From NCBI GenBank assembly GCA_023374045.1, contig CM041779.1:272710062-272774061 (forward strand): a stretch of DNA of 64,000 bases, in the 5' to 3' direction. The notes under the pieces were generated by a model. The model was given only the letters and a program-made list of their open reading frames with translations, had not been told where the DNA came from and searched no databases. The translations under genes were made by a program, and so were the position numbers. This DNA comes from Limonium bicolor (Eukaryota; Streptophyta; Magnoliopsida; Caryophyllales; Plumbaginaceae). The first letter of the stretch is position 1, and every line of letters begins with the position of its first letter. Positions 33,404 to 45,500 of this stretch are shown piece after piece.

Positions 33404-36400
33404 TGTAACACCCCTAATACGCACGTGATACTAAACGAATCGCAGCGGAAATAATGACTAAACAGTAACTAACGCTTTGGTGCTACAACGCCGTCAACCA
33501 CCGCGTTGACCACAATCGTACCGGTCTATGATCAGACTCCGAGCATAAAACTAAACCATAATTACATCATCTGTATCACATACGTATTCATACATCCTAG
33601 CAATCTATATTACTCAACAACTTATACGCCTTCCAACGTCCAAGTCCCGCCTTCCCATATGATTATCCACATCTATTCTCCTCTTCTATTCATAGTATCA
33701 CTATGGATAACCCCCCGGTATTCACTCCTCTGTTCGGTACGCTTCATCGCTCTCGGTATACCAGTTCTATTCACACATCATCTACTCCATCATATACAAC
33801 TAACACACAGCGAGCTTTACATTACTAAACTAAACTAATAATGATACTCAATTTCCACTCACAACCATACAGCAGTAAATAATCGTACCGCTAATGATCA
33901 GAGTCTAGACCCGAGCACACTAACCATTCACTTACACACGACTTATATACTTTCCATGCTCGATCTGAACGCCAACCACCAACAACAATATACCACAGGA
34001 GCACAGGCGCATCCCGGCCAACATCCAAAAAGTATACAAAAGTAAATTCACATCCTAGGATCAGAGCCACTCCGCTCTTCGATCCTCATCCTGCGTATAC
34101 GAATATGGATCCCCCGAGGGTCAGCAACCCTTGGCGGTATGGCTAACGCGCAGCCCATCGCTACCGTATACGCGCAGCTACTTGTCATTATAACATGGCA
34201 TTCAATTAATACTAGCATAACATATGGCTTAGCATCAAGGCGCATAGCACAACAACACATACACAGTGGATTTTTACTCCACGATAACAAACCCAAGGGT
34301 CAAATACATAAGAGCCTAGAGAGTGATTCACTCTCATGTCAAGCTCGTTAACACCTCATTGTTCTGTAGGCGAACGAGTAACTTAAGTCACAGATGCGGA
34401 TTTAGTGACCCGAACACACCACACAACACAGGTTCCCACTAACCGATCATAAGTCAGAATGGTAAGCTGGAAGAAGCTGCGGGAGATCGAACGCCATTTA
34501 AGGAGAAAAATCTTACAACATAAGTCGAATCTGATTCAGATACCACTCTTAACTTACATGCAAGACCGGACAACCGGATTCCTCACTTCCAGTTAAACTT
34601 TTAGAAGTTCAAGTGGAACTTAACAACCATCACACAATAGTGGTAAGTCATTTAGACACACAAAATTGAGTCACAACATTACATCACATAATATGAACAA
34701 CTGTAAACTCATTACATGTTTAAATCTTATAACGTTGTAAACACACAGAAAACATACCACACACAAACCGGTGTAACCGCTAGACAACAGACTGCAAGAA
34801 ACCATACCTTGGTCCTTGCCTCGTTTGGTTTCCTCCGTAAGTCACTCCTATACATAATTCAAGAACGTCGGTAATTAACTTACTTAACCTCCGAATTTAC
34901 TAAGTGTTTTAACATAATTGTATGACATGTTTTAATGTCTATCTTACCCTAGGTTACCTTCATTATACACCCTAGGGTTAACTACATAAGTCACATTCTT
35001 TTCTGTTTTTTTTTTTTTTAAGTTTAGGGTCCGACCGGACTTGCCGACCGGACTTGCCTAAGTCCGGTCCATTCCAGTACCTTTTTACCGTTGGAAAATT
35101 CACTCCGACCGGACTTACATGTCCGGTCCTATGTCCGGTCGATTCCAGAGACTTATAACCCGTACAAAATTCATGCCGACCGGACTTGCCAAGTCCGGTC
35201 CCATGTCCGGTCCATTCCAGAAACATTTTCCCTCTCACAAAACAAGCCCGACCGGACTTGTAGGTCCGGTCCCCCAAGTCCGGTCGATTCCAGAAACATT
35301 TCTCGGTAGTGTAACAGGGCCCGACCGGGCTTGCAAGTCCGGTCGCAAGTCCGGTCTGCCCCAAATCCTTATTTCCTTTTTACATTCAACTCCAAACTTT
35401 ACCCCATATAACCTAGTAACCCCCTAACCTCATTTGGGCACTTCAAACACAACTTAAACCATCCTTTAAACACTCACAAAACTCTTTTCTAATTCCTTAA
35501 ACCTTTACTTATTTCTTCACAAAATTCCTAACACTTACAACATTTTACACTAGGTTTTCTAAATGGTGTTTCTCACCTATGATAACTACTATCCCAATGT
35601 TTTCTCCATATCTTAACATCATCTCCCAAGCATCATCTCTCACACTACTTCCTTACATCCTTCTTGAAACTCTTTTCCTAGTGTACACTTCTCCTTATTT
35701 TGCCAAAGTTTGCCTAAGTCTTTACCTAAGTCCCAAAATGACTTTGGTACATACTAAAATCTCAAGCTCATGCCTAAGTCCTTGTTACATCCCAAATCAC
35801 CTTTAATGCATGTTTCTTATACAAGAACAACACTTAACCATTTAAATACTCCTTAACTTATCAAACACATTTTAACACTTAGAACTTTACATTTGTTACC
35901 TAAATTTCGACATAGGTTCTCCTATAACATTACTAAACCAAACACATTGTTTTTACCAATACCAACCAAGAACACTAAAAATCCATCAAGTACTTATTAT
36001 ACACAAACTTCACTTACAAGGCACCACATCACAATATAGTGCACAATTTAAATTGCATGGCACTTAGGCCCTTAAATGACATGGCTCTTAGGCCCTTAAA
36101 ATGCACAAATCATAAACACTGAATTTCCACAATATATTTGCCTTTAACCTGCAAATACACTCAACACACATATGCCTTTTACTAAGCTCTTGGGAACACT
36201 TTACTAAGTCATCACCATTGGCTCTTTAGGTTTTTTAATAAGCATTTATAAGCTCATTTCTCCTAAGGCATTAAGCAACATTAGGTTAGTAGATTTACCT
36301 CTTTTGCAAAATAACTTCTTTCTTGTTTCCTTTAGAAAACAATAGAGTACTTGATTCTTTGAACAAGTTCTAAACAATATACAAACATTATAATGAGTAT

Positions 36401-37582
36401 TCAAGCTATAAGCTCCATCTCATTGTAAACCCTAATTTTTACATTGTTTCAAAAACACTAATGTAGTTGTTTTTACCTTGCTCTTTGAAGAGAGTTTGAA
36501 TATCTAGCAAGAGAGGACTCCACCTAGTCCATGAGTGTTGGAATGAAGCTAGAACAAAGTCACATAAAAAGCTCCTTCAATACATATTTTCGGACATGAC
36601 AAAAACAAGGAGGAAATGAAGTTTTTATTTGAGATTCCTTACCTAGAAGTCAAGGAGAGTAACAATATGTAAAAATACAAGCTCAAGCTCCTTCAATGGA
36701 GAAACTCCATGGCACCGAAACGGTTGTCTTGGACTTTTGAAAAGATAGGAATGAAGAGCTTGATGAGAGGAAGAAGATGGTGGTGTTTGTTTTTGATTTG
36801 GACAGTGAGCAAGGTTTTACAAGAGGTCAAAGCTTGTGTTCTAATGGTGATAGTGGTTTTATCGTGAGAGAACAAAGAAGGAAGGAAGAAGAGAGGTGGG
36901 AAACCGTGTGAGCAAGGAAAGAAATGAGAGAATGAAGATTGGTTTTACTTTAGAAGATATTTGTAGTTTAAAAGCAAAAGTACATTCTTAGTCATCATTA
37001 TTTACTTAACAAATTAACAAGAGGGTGGTGAGTCACCAAACCTTAGAAAACCGCCCCCTAAGTATAATGAGGGTAATTAGTCTTTGTTTGTCAATTTATT
37101 ACTTATACAAACATATGTTACAAAATAGCTTATAAAAGTTACTATTCATAAAAAGGCACATAGAAGTGAAATTTTTGATTTCCCACTAATTAGACACCCA
37201 ATGTGATATTATATAGTACACATATATGTTTAAGAGTATGATGGACATTTAGCCATTCAAAACTCATTTACAAGACAATTTTTCAAAATGTGCTTTAAGA
37301 CTCCTTAAAGCACATTTTGTGTTTAAACTTTTTTCAAGCTTGGTTTTCTTTGGTAATTGATTTAATATGTTCATTAGTGTATAAATGAGGTCTTGGTAAG
37401 TTCATTAGGTCTTAACCAGGTTTATCCCCAGCTTAGAGCACATTTTGGCTCTTATTTACTTTAAAGCACATTTTGTGTTTCCTTTCGTTTAAATTTGTTT
37501 ACTAATGTTTCTAAGACTCTTTTTAGTCTTAATACACCATATTTAAGTGTTTAAACAATATATTAAGGTTTGGGGTATTTCA
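33404..37582 (-). repeat. 5' LTR of Tekay copy B (4.2 kb)
   Basis: Sense start TGAAATACCCCAAACC at 37,582, sense end GGGGTGTTACA at 33,404. It is about 270 bp longer than the 3' LTR, because about 33,575-33,960 holds sequence not found in the other LTR. That stretch includes a second, imperfect copy of the words around the ATGATCAGACTC motif. From about 34,000 to 34,960 it matches the 3' LTR with many one-base gaps. From 35,015 on the match is nearly perfect. Confidence 0.88.
35027..35358 (-). repeat. GC-rich palindromic array in the 5' LTR of Tekay copy B
   Basis: It has five units with the core GACCGGACTTG / CAAGTCCGGTC and ATTCCAG spacers, practically identical to the array at 24,405-24,740. 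Identity between the two LTRs here is far higher than between units, as expected from copying during reverse transcription. Confidence 0.87.
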
Positions 37583-37718
37583 CTATAAGTCCCACGGTTT
37601 GACCCCCGCCGCTTCTGTTTCTTATACTACTGCGACCGGGTTTTGTTTACAGCCCGAAGGATATTTTGAGTATTAATTTCTTTTCTTTTATTTTAATTAC
37701 ACCAGTTTAACCACTCAC
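37583..37718 (+). repeat. Truncated third LTR copy (right part, after Tekay copy B)
   Basis: The sequence resumes with the TSD CTATA and AGTCCCACGGTTTGACC and runs to TTTAACCACTCAC, just short of the LTR end. Together with 22,106-23,060 it forms one LTR copy missing its start. Confidence 0.88.
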
Positions 37719-38087
37719 ATCGATTTATTAAAAAGGTGAGAGATAAACTTAATCTGATCGGTGACAAACAGATAGGTTAATTAAGCCGTAAATTTGAGGA
37801 AACTTGTTTTCATCGGATAAGTTAGTACTCAGATGCATAAATTATTTCTCATATCTAAACCGTCCGTTTACACGTATTTTGCTTGAGTTTTCATCGGACC
37901 TTGCATTTTCTGGTAAACGAGTTCTTATGAGTTTTCATCGGACCTTAAGATAATAAGAGGAATTTTGCCAAACAATTATAATAACCGGTAGAGATAGCAT
38001 AATTAATCAGATTATATTAACCTGAACCCGGAGTCCCGTTTAATATATTCTTCCACTCAGTTAATTTAATCTATTGTTTTTTTTGTT
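37719..38087 (+). repeat. Rearranged LTR scrap
   Basis: A short segment reads ATCGATTTATTAAAAAG followed by GGTGAGAGATAAACTT, which is the inverted form of LTR words, then LTR sequence from AATCTGATCGGTGAC to TTTAATCTATTGTTTT. The abrupt switch to inverted and then direct LTR sequence resembles template switching during replication. Confidence 0.75.
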
Positions 38088-38771
38088 TTTAAGAACACTC
38101 ACTCTCTTTGTTGGTTACCAATGGTGTCTCGCGCAGTCCCTTCTTTATTTTATGTATATATTTTTTAACAGAGAGCAGGCCCCCCTTAGCAATCCCTAAG
38201 AGATAAGACAGAAAGAACCCCTGAGCAATAAAAATCCAACCATTTGCAGATTATTTGGTCACACCGCATAAAAATGCTCCTCAAAAGTAATCAAATGAAA
38301 ATTTTAAATTCGTACCATTTATCCCACAATTCATAGTAGTATTTATTCATAAAGAAACAACCTATATAGCAGGGTCCATAATTTTAATTTTTGAACACAT
38401 GCAAGATAAGCAGAGAGATTTAAACATTTTAAGCACAAAATGCCCCGAAAGGGATCTCCCCACACTTAAGCTGAAGCAATGCCCTCATTGTGTAGATGGA
38501 ATTAATTAATAGGGCACAGCAAAAGGGAAAGAGTGTACTCCCCAAATTTCGTAGAGTGTGTAGAGCTCCTCCACACTTGAGTGCAGCTGTGGAATGTCAT
38601 GAAATGTACCTGTAAAGAATATTCTACACAGCCAGAAGTACTCAAGTAAAACCTGCATTTTATTATAACAACTAAAAGTGAAATATAGTACAAAAAGAAA
38701 ACAATATTAAATTAAAGGAAAGACAATAGATAGATAGTGGGTTGCCTCCCACCAACCTGCCCGGTTTTAAC
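38088..38771 (-). repeat. Large inverted repeat, left arm
   Basis: This arm is the reverse complement of 38,948-39,643 with roughly 10 % differences and small indels. In its minus-strand sense it reads like the region following Athila pol (GTTAAAACCGGGCAG...GGGAGGCAACCCAC) and includes the AGTGTGGGGAG-type words that in Athila lie before the polypurine tract. It has no coding potential. Confidence 0.85.
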
Positions 38772-38947
38772 GTCTCTAGCTAGACGCATGTTCTTTATTA
38801 TCCCGGATCATAAATGAATGTTGACAATGGTAGTACCGGGAACAGGAAATTGCCAATATGTAGACCGAACCACCTGGATCAAAACAAAGTATTACGGCAA
38901 CATTACAGTAGGAAAAGACAAACTCCACAAACCTGGTTTTGAAGGAG
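38772..38947. other. Spacer between inverted repeat arms
   Basis: About 176 bp with the small palindrome TCTAGCTAGA near its left end. The minus strand here probably continues Athila sequence upstream of the post-pol region, but no protein block is convincing. Confidence 0.5.
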
Positions 38948-39643
38948 GTTAAACCCGGGCAGCTTGGTGGGAGGCAACCCACTATCTATCTTTTGTCTTT
39001 CCTTTAATTTAATGTTGTTTTCTTTTTTGTACTATATTTCCCTTTTATATGTTATAATAAAATGCAGGTTTTACTTGAGTTCTTCTGGCTGTGTAGAATA
39101 TTCTTTATAGGTACATTTCATGTCATTCCACAGCTGCACTCAAGTGTGGGGGAGCTCTACACACTCTACGAAATTTGGGGAGTACACTCTTTCCTTTATT
39201 ATTGTATGCCCTGTTAATTTAATTCCACTACGCAATGAGGGCAATTGTTTGAGCTTAAGTGTGGGGGAAGAACCCTTTTCAGGGCATTTTATGCTTAAAA
39301 TGTTAAATCTCTCTGCTTATCTTGCATTTGTTCAAAAATTAAATTATGTACCCTGCTAATGTAGGTTGTTCTCTTTAAAAACAATACTATTATGAATTGT
39401 GGGATAAATGGTACAAATTTAAAAATTTTCATTTGATTACTTTTGAGGAGCATTTTTCTTATGCGGTGTGACCAAAGAATCTGCAATGGTTGGACTTTAT
39501 TGCTCAGGGTTTCTTTCTGTCTTCTCTCTTAGGGATTGCTAAGGGGGCTTCTCTGTTAAAAAAAATATACAAAAAAATATATAATAAATAAGGGACTTCC
39601 GAGACACCATTGGTAACCAACAAAAGAGTTGAGTGTTCTTAAA
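38948..39643 (+). repeat. Large inverted repeat, right arm (Athila post-pol region)
   Basis: It reads in the direction of the surrounding Athila-like element and leads towards the 3' LTR. The words GGGAGGCAACCCACTATC and CAAGTGTGGGGGAGCTC are typical of Athila sequence after pol. Since it lies in the expected place and direction, this arm is probably the original and the left arm the copy. Confidence 0.83.
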
Positions 39644-40031
39644 TACAAAGGCGTGATGCCTACATTTTTATCTTCTCATCCCTTATGGCAAAGTGAAACA
39701 AATGCATAAATCTATTTTTCCTTTTGTTTTCTCCTCAATGCCCATTCTTGAGAGAAGTTGGCCGTGGTAAAAGTTCTCAAAGTCACCTTAGCTGAGAAGC
39801 ATTGAAGTACTCCAGATCATACCCCGAAACTCTATATTTTATTTTTACCCTGAGCACACCTATGCCACCAGCAGTTGATTTTTCACACTCCTCGAAAAAA
39901 TTTAAAGATCATGTAATGTTCACCTCTTTTATCCTACCCTTCATAATAATATTTGTTAATATTGAGCATTCCCTACTTACTTGGGTACATGGTTTTGCTT
40001 GAGGACAAGCAAAAAGATAAGTGTGGGGGTG
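39644..40031 (+). other. 3' noncoding region and polypurine tract of the Athila-like composite
   Basis: About 390 bases without gene, ending GATAAGTGTGGGGGTG directly before the LTR start. The purine-rich AAGTGTGGGGGTG is the Athila-type plus-strand primer. Confidence 0.8.
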
Positions 40032-41467
40032 TGATAAGTGTCCAAATGAGCATGTTTTATAGGTGTATTTCATATATTATATTAGCACTTTTCTTGTTCA
40101 TTTCTCCACTTTGGTTAGTTTTTCCTCTAGTTATGTTTTATTGATTATCTCACAAATTTATGTTTTAAACATGAGGAAACCCAAGCTAGGAGCAAAGTAC
40201 ACGAAGACGAACGCGTAGGCGAAAACGGGGATCAAATCGGAGCTAAAACGAACATTTTAGAGGCAAAAGACCTTTGGTCCGGACCAGTGTCCGGATCACC
40301 TGGTCCGGACCAATACATGCCAGCGCACCCGAAAGAAATCGACCTCGTCCGGACCACCTGGTCCGGACAGTGGTCCGGACACTACTATTTTGACAGCAAG
40401 AAAGGAGTCGTGTGAAGAGATAAATCCTTATCTCTTCACACGCAAATACCACCGCCTTACCACCCCATTTACCCTATATTTCTCTATAAATACACCTCCA
40501 AACCTCCACTAAATCACATCTCATTCCACCCCAAACTTATGCCATTTTCCTTCCATAAAAATACCATAAAACTCTCCAAAAATCATACATCTCATCCACA
40601 TATTATCCACATAAATTCCAACAACACCTCATTCATAAAAACATTCCATTTCCATACCGTTGTCTGTCCAACCTCTGCCCAAATATTTCAGTCAAGATCG
40701 TGGAGCTGAATTAATTATCTTTCCCAGATGATTTCTTTTACTTCTTATTCGTCTTTTTAATGATGTTGGGCTAAGAGGATTTACTCCGGGCGAAGGTTAA
40801 TTTATAGTCTGTTTAATTATGTAATCTATATTTCTACCGGTTAAAATAAATACAGTTTGTTACGATTAAAGTTTTCTCTCACCTTTTTAATAAATTTCAT
40901 CGATTTATTAAAAAGCTCTACTAAATCTGTTTTATCTGATCGGTGACAAAGATAGGTTAATTAAGCCGTAAATTTGGAGGAAACTTTTTTCATCGGATAA
41001 GTTAGTACTTAGATGCATAAATTATTTCTCATATCTAAACCGTCCATTTACACGTATTTTGCTTGAGTTTCATCGGACCTTGCATTTTCAGGTAAACGAG
41101 TTCTTATGAGTTTTCATCGGACCTTAAGATAATAAGAGGAATTTTGCCAAACAATTATAATAACCGGTAGATAGCATAATTAATCAGATTATATTAACCT
41201 GAACCCGGAGTCCCGTTTATATATTCTTCCACTCAGTTAATTTAATCTATTGTTTTACTTTACAAAACGAGTCAATTATCCCCCCCTTTTGTGACAAGCT
41301 TAGGTTCTATTTTATTTCGCTATAGTCCCCGGTTTGACCCCGGCCGCTTCTGTTTCCTATACTACTGCGACCGGGTTTTGTTTGCAGCCCGAAGGATATT
41401 TTGAGTATTAATTTCTTTCTTTTATTTTAATTACACTAGTTTAACCACTCACGATATCATGTCTGCA
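40032..41467 (+). repeat. 3' LTR of the Athila-like composite
   Basis: It starts TGATAAGTGTCC and ends CATGTCTGCA, followed by the TSD CATTT. The palindromic array lies near 40,277-40,380 and the TATA box CTATAAATACACC near 40,494. It differs from the 5' LTR mostly by single-base deletions. Confidence 0.9.
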
Positions 41468-41472
41468 CATTT

Positions 41473-42598
41473 CAAACAATTATCCATGATTTTTGGAGCT
41501 TTTATTGTAATTCTTCTAGCAAGTATTGGATGTTCAAGGCCATTAGTGAAGGCTTTATGAGGATATTTTCAGCCCCACCATTGACGCCCCCACCACTTTG
41601 TGGAACCTCTTGCTACTTTTCTTGACGGATTATTCCTTCCTTTGCTTTATGTCCTGAGATCAATTTGTCTTTTTTTTCACTTTCTTACTGCAGTGAAGTA
41701 TTACATCCTAATTTTTTTATTACAAACCTGTTATCTTCCCTACCCGAATGTTCTCCTCATTATAAGGATGATTTCCTCTTCTACTCGTACTTCTCCATTT
41801 TCTTTTTTGTTCTGGTTGTTGTTGTTGTTGCCTTGACCATTGCTTCATTGTGGTCGAAGGGTGGTTCCCCTTCCTCTTCCTGTCATCAATCTTGTTGAGC
41901 TCTCTAAGCATTGTTAGCAATTTACTATCGTGTGGCTATTGTTTCCCATGGAATTCGTAGAAAGCCACCGTAATTTCCCCACTAACAGGGATTTTTTTGT
42001 GGAGGGAACAACCTGTTTCTGACTGCCGCAAAATATCTTCCAAGATTGATTTGTGAACACACTCCCTGGTACCTAAGATTTCTAGAGGTCTTCCTATAGG
42101 CCTTGTACCAATCATAAGAGGTGTTTGCTGCCATTCCTCCTCTGGAAAAGCTTGCCTGATTTCCCTTCTTTCTATGCTCCCTAGATTTTGAAGGGTGCCA
42201 TCAGATCTTTGGCATTGTTCTTCACAATCTCTCCTTCGAGGAACTCGTGGAGCATTTCAGACAATTATCCATGATTTTTGGAGCTTTTATTGCAATTCTT
42301 CCAGTAAGTCTTGGATGTTCATGGCCATTAGTGAAGGCTTTATGAAGATATTTTCAGCCACACCGATTACGTCGGCTACCACTTTGTGGAACCTCTTGCT
42401 ACTTTTCTTAACGGATTCCCCCTTCCTTTGCTTTTTGTCCATGAGCTCAAGTTATCTTTTTTTCACTTTCTTACTTGTGAAGTATTGCTTGAATTCCTTG
42501 GTTAACTACTTGAAACTTCGATCGACTCTGGAGGCCTGGTGAATATTCAACTCAAGGCTCTCTTCATAGTGTCCCAGGGAACATATTATGTAACACCC
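41473..42598 (-). pseudogene. Tat-type gag, end of tandem copy 1 and whole copy 2
   Basis: Copy 1 resumes at the TSD and ends near 41,700, where copy 2 starts again with the words GTATTACATCCTAATTTTTTT. On the minus strand copy 2 shows FKQYFTSKKVKKR, KKQRKGESVKKSSKRF, ILEDILRQSETG and FYEFHGKQ. This order of blocks (capsid major-homology-like ESxxxxxxRF, then a knuckle) fits Tat gag. The piece is interrupted at 42,598 by the solo LTR. Stops and frame changes are frequent, so it is not functional. Confidence 0.65.
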
Positions 42599-45500
42599 CT
42601 ACTCTATTCGGCTCCTAATCATCTTACTTAACATATAATCGCAGCGGTAATCTCAACAATTGACTACTAGTCACCGTTCCTGCTCGCCCATGCGAGTAAT
42701 AACGTGCTTCCTGATAAGCTCTTAAATACGAAACATTTTCTCGCAGTGACACCAGAGATAGATCTAAACTCCCAAAACCAATATAAATACATTCACAGTG
42801 AGCTTTCTACGTATCCAAACCTATACATGTTTCTAGGTCGTATTTAAAATGCAACAGTGCATGTTTAAATACTGTAATCAAACTACCCAGCGCGTCACTC
42901 TCTTTGCCGACACCGGAAGTTGCTACCTGCAAAATGGTAGTTTGTGGTATGGAATCAGCCCTGGCTGAGTATGTTATTACCTGACTGTCGTGCACCCTCG
43001 GACCATTCAGTTATTTGGTCGAGAGTATGCAATTCGTTTCCATACAAATTTCAATGTTGAAACTGTAAAACAACAATATATATTGCAGTAATCTCAAATA
43101 ACAAACAGCCCCCGGCTTCACACATCGCATCGTAATAACCACTGAAAGCGTTTGCAGCGCTTATATGAGTACAGAGACTCCATTCCAACAACACTTATAT
43201 TTCATAATTGAGTTCAGCGACTCACTCGACCAGACACCCAACCACAATCCACACATGAGTACGGTGAACTCGACACAACCAGTTCACAACACACATATGA
43301 GCACAATGGCTCGTTCAAACAAATCCCAACATACCACACATAACCACAAAGCACAACCAATGAACAACGAAGGCGAAGTAACGAGATTATAGACGAGTAT
43401 GAACTCTCGTCTTTGGCATGCAAGCCCAAATAATGTTCGCCTAATGTACGAGTTAATATAGTCATTCGTAATTGTTCAGTCATGTCTATGACAACGTCTC
43501 GTTAGAACGACGTGTCTCTAAGTTACCCATCTCTTATGGCGGGTCACCCACGGCAATAGCCACTCCAGCGGTAGAGTCTCCGTCCTACGAACAATCTGTA
43601 GTTCGTTGAAATTTATCCAGATACTTACGGCTACCACACGGTGTCCTAGTATCGTTAATGGATCACAGTTCACAGCAAGAGCCACATCCTTGATAAACTT
43701 ATCTATACCATCGCATCGCTTTACTATTCTTTCTTTTCTAACACAGCGGACCAGGTCGTAGTCCAATCGAGTATGTCCCTCGGGATCCAGTGCTAGATAC
43801 GAGAGCGGCGTTAAGAGGCCAATGCTCCGTATATAAGTCTCAGATATTTTATATATCTTATTATCCTAATGCTACAACGTTTTACTTACGTTCCTTATAT
43901 TACACATATAAGATATAGCATCATTGCCGCTAGTTCGTTTATAATATGTTCATATACAGAACGGTACTGTTATCGCACAACAGTAATAATAAGGCAGCAT
44001 TAATACACAACTCAAGCATATTAATTCACACAAGCAGACATTCAATCTTATCACAGATTTTCACACAATGTCTGAACAGAGGAATCCTCAGAGACAATCA
44101 AGCCACATAAATACATACCGTTTCACCCTGAAAGTATTACGTGGAGTATGAATCAGCAAGATTCTATGCTTCGTGCGTCGTCTCTAACAGTCTATACAAT
44201 ACATAATGCTACTGATTAGCACACTGTATAATAACACAAAATTCTACGGTACCCCGTACCGTCACTAATACCTCCCGTTAACCCCCGTTTTAACCGTCAA
44301 TGTTTGTCCGGGTTTTAGGTTTAACTCGAGATTGGAAAAAGTGTTATATTACAAGCGTAGTCTTGTCTCGTATATTAATATCTTTATAGTTGAGCTTTTG
44401 TTATCGTATGTAACCTAATGTATGTTTGTACATCATATAGTTTGTTTCTATATTGCATTATATCTTGTCATACACCATACATTTCACCTTAGTATTTATT
44501 TTTCTAAGGTTTTTGTTTCTCTCTTTTTTTTTTTCTTTTTTCCCAAATTCAATGTGTAAACAAACTTTGCATATCAATCCTTATTATCACATGTACAGTC
44601 CTAACATTCCATATCCAATGTTTGTATTCTTTTCCCTTTATCATACGTCATTTTAATTGTGAAAATTATGGTCATTAAACCATATTATATTTTCCTCCAC
44701 AACACATATTTATTTATGTGTATGTATTCATGGAACTATTTCTTATATTGACAATTCTTATAATATATATAGTTCATTCTTTTTTAATGATACCTCTTAT
44801 ATTACAAATGTTATAATTCTTATAACATCAAAACCATATTATAAGTTCATTCAAAAATATTAATATTTCGCCGAACAGCGCCTATGTTCCTTAATTATTT
44901 ACAAAATCCTCCACATAATTCATACCATGTTATATTATAGTTATATAACATATATTTTGACAACTATGTCATTAAAACAATTATAACTTATAGTATATAT
45001 TGTTAATAAATACCAAACAGCCCTTAAAACTCTCGGTATTAATTAATTCCCACCAAACTTCCATAATTTACAACTCAACCCCAAATTATATTTCCTTGTT
45101 ACACTTATAGTATATACCTTATATTATAATCCTTATTCCTTAATATAATTAAACCTATGGTTATATTTTCTCAAAATAACCGAACAGGCCCCATGGTCTA
45201 TTTAAACTATTTTTCCACCACTTAACTTTCTTTATTCACCAATTTCCCCTCTTTATAACATATAGTTTTCTAATTCCATTAAAATCATATATTATACATA
45301 TGTCCTTATAAAACCTTGTATATAATTCCAAAAATCACCAAACTATACCAAAAGGTTATAAACATTATTCCTAACCTTATACTTTCTCTAAATCTCGATT
45401 TTACCACATGTGTTACCCATTTGTAACAATATTATGAAATACCTTATATTATACTTATTTAATTCATATTAACTCCAAATTTAACCAAATCAATTCCTAA

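Larger units (their letters stand above)
23061..37582 (-). mobile_element. Tekay-type Ty3/gypsy retrotransposon, copy B, complete, with an AlkB domain
   Basis: A full element of 14.5 kb is flanked by the 5-bp TSD CTATA (23,056-23,060 and 37,583-37,587). In sense order (right to left) it has a 4.2-kb 5' LTR, an initiator-Met primer-binding site, gag with two zinc knuckles, an AlkB-type dioxygenase reading frame, protease, RT, RNase H, integrase, a chromodomain-like tail, a polypurine tract and a 3.9-kb 3' LTR. Proteins closely resemble those of copy A. Several single-base frame changes are present, and part of them may be consensus errors. Confidence 0.93.
17952..41467 (+). mobile_element. Athila-like composite retroelement with gag only, hosting a nested Tekay element
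   Basis: LTRs of 1,445 and 1,436 bp flank the unit, and a 5-bp TSD CATTT is present at 17,947-17,951 and 41,468-41,472. The paralogous sequence near 42,250 shows the unoccupied site (GAGCATTTCAGACAATTATCC). Inside are a tRNA-Asp primer-binding site, a decayed gag, a truncated third LTR, an LTR scrap, a large inverted repeat and a polypurine tract. No RT, RNase H or integrase of Athila type is visible, so mobilisation would have needed another element's enzymes. The nested Tekay element takes up 14.5 kb. Confidence 0.9.

Noticed and set aside
44453..44656. Hydrophobic 67-codon frame with F-rich stretch
   Set aside because: Derived from a poly-pyrimidine tract in the solo LTR; not a membrane protein gene.
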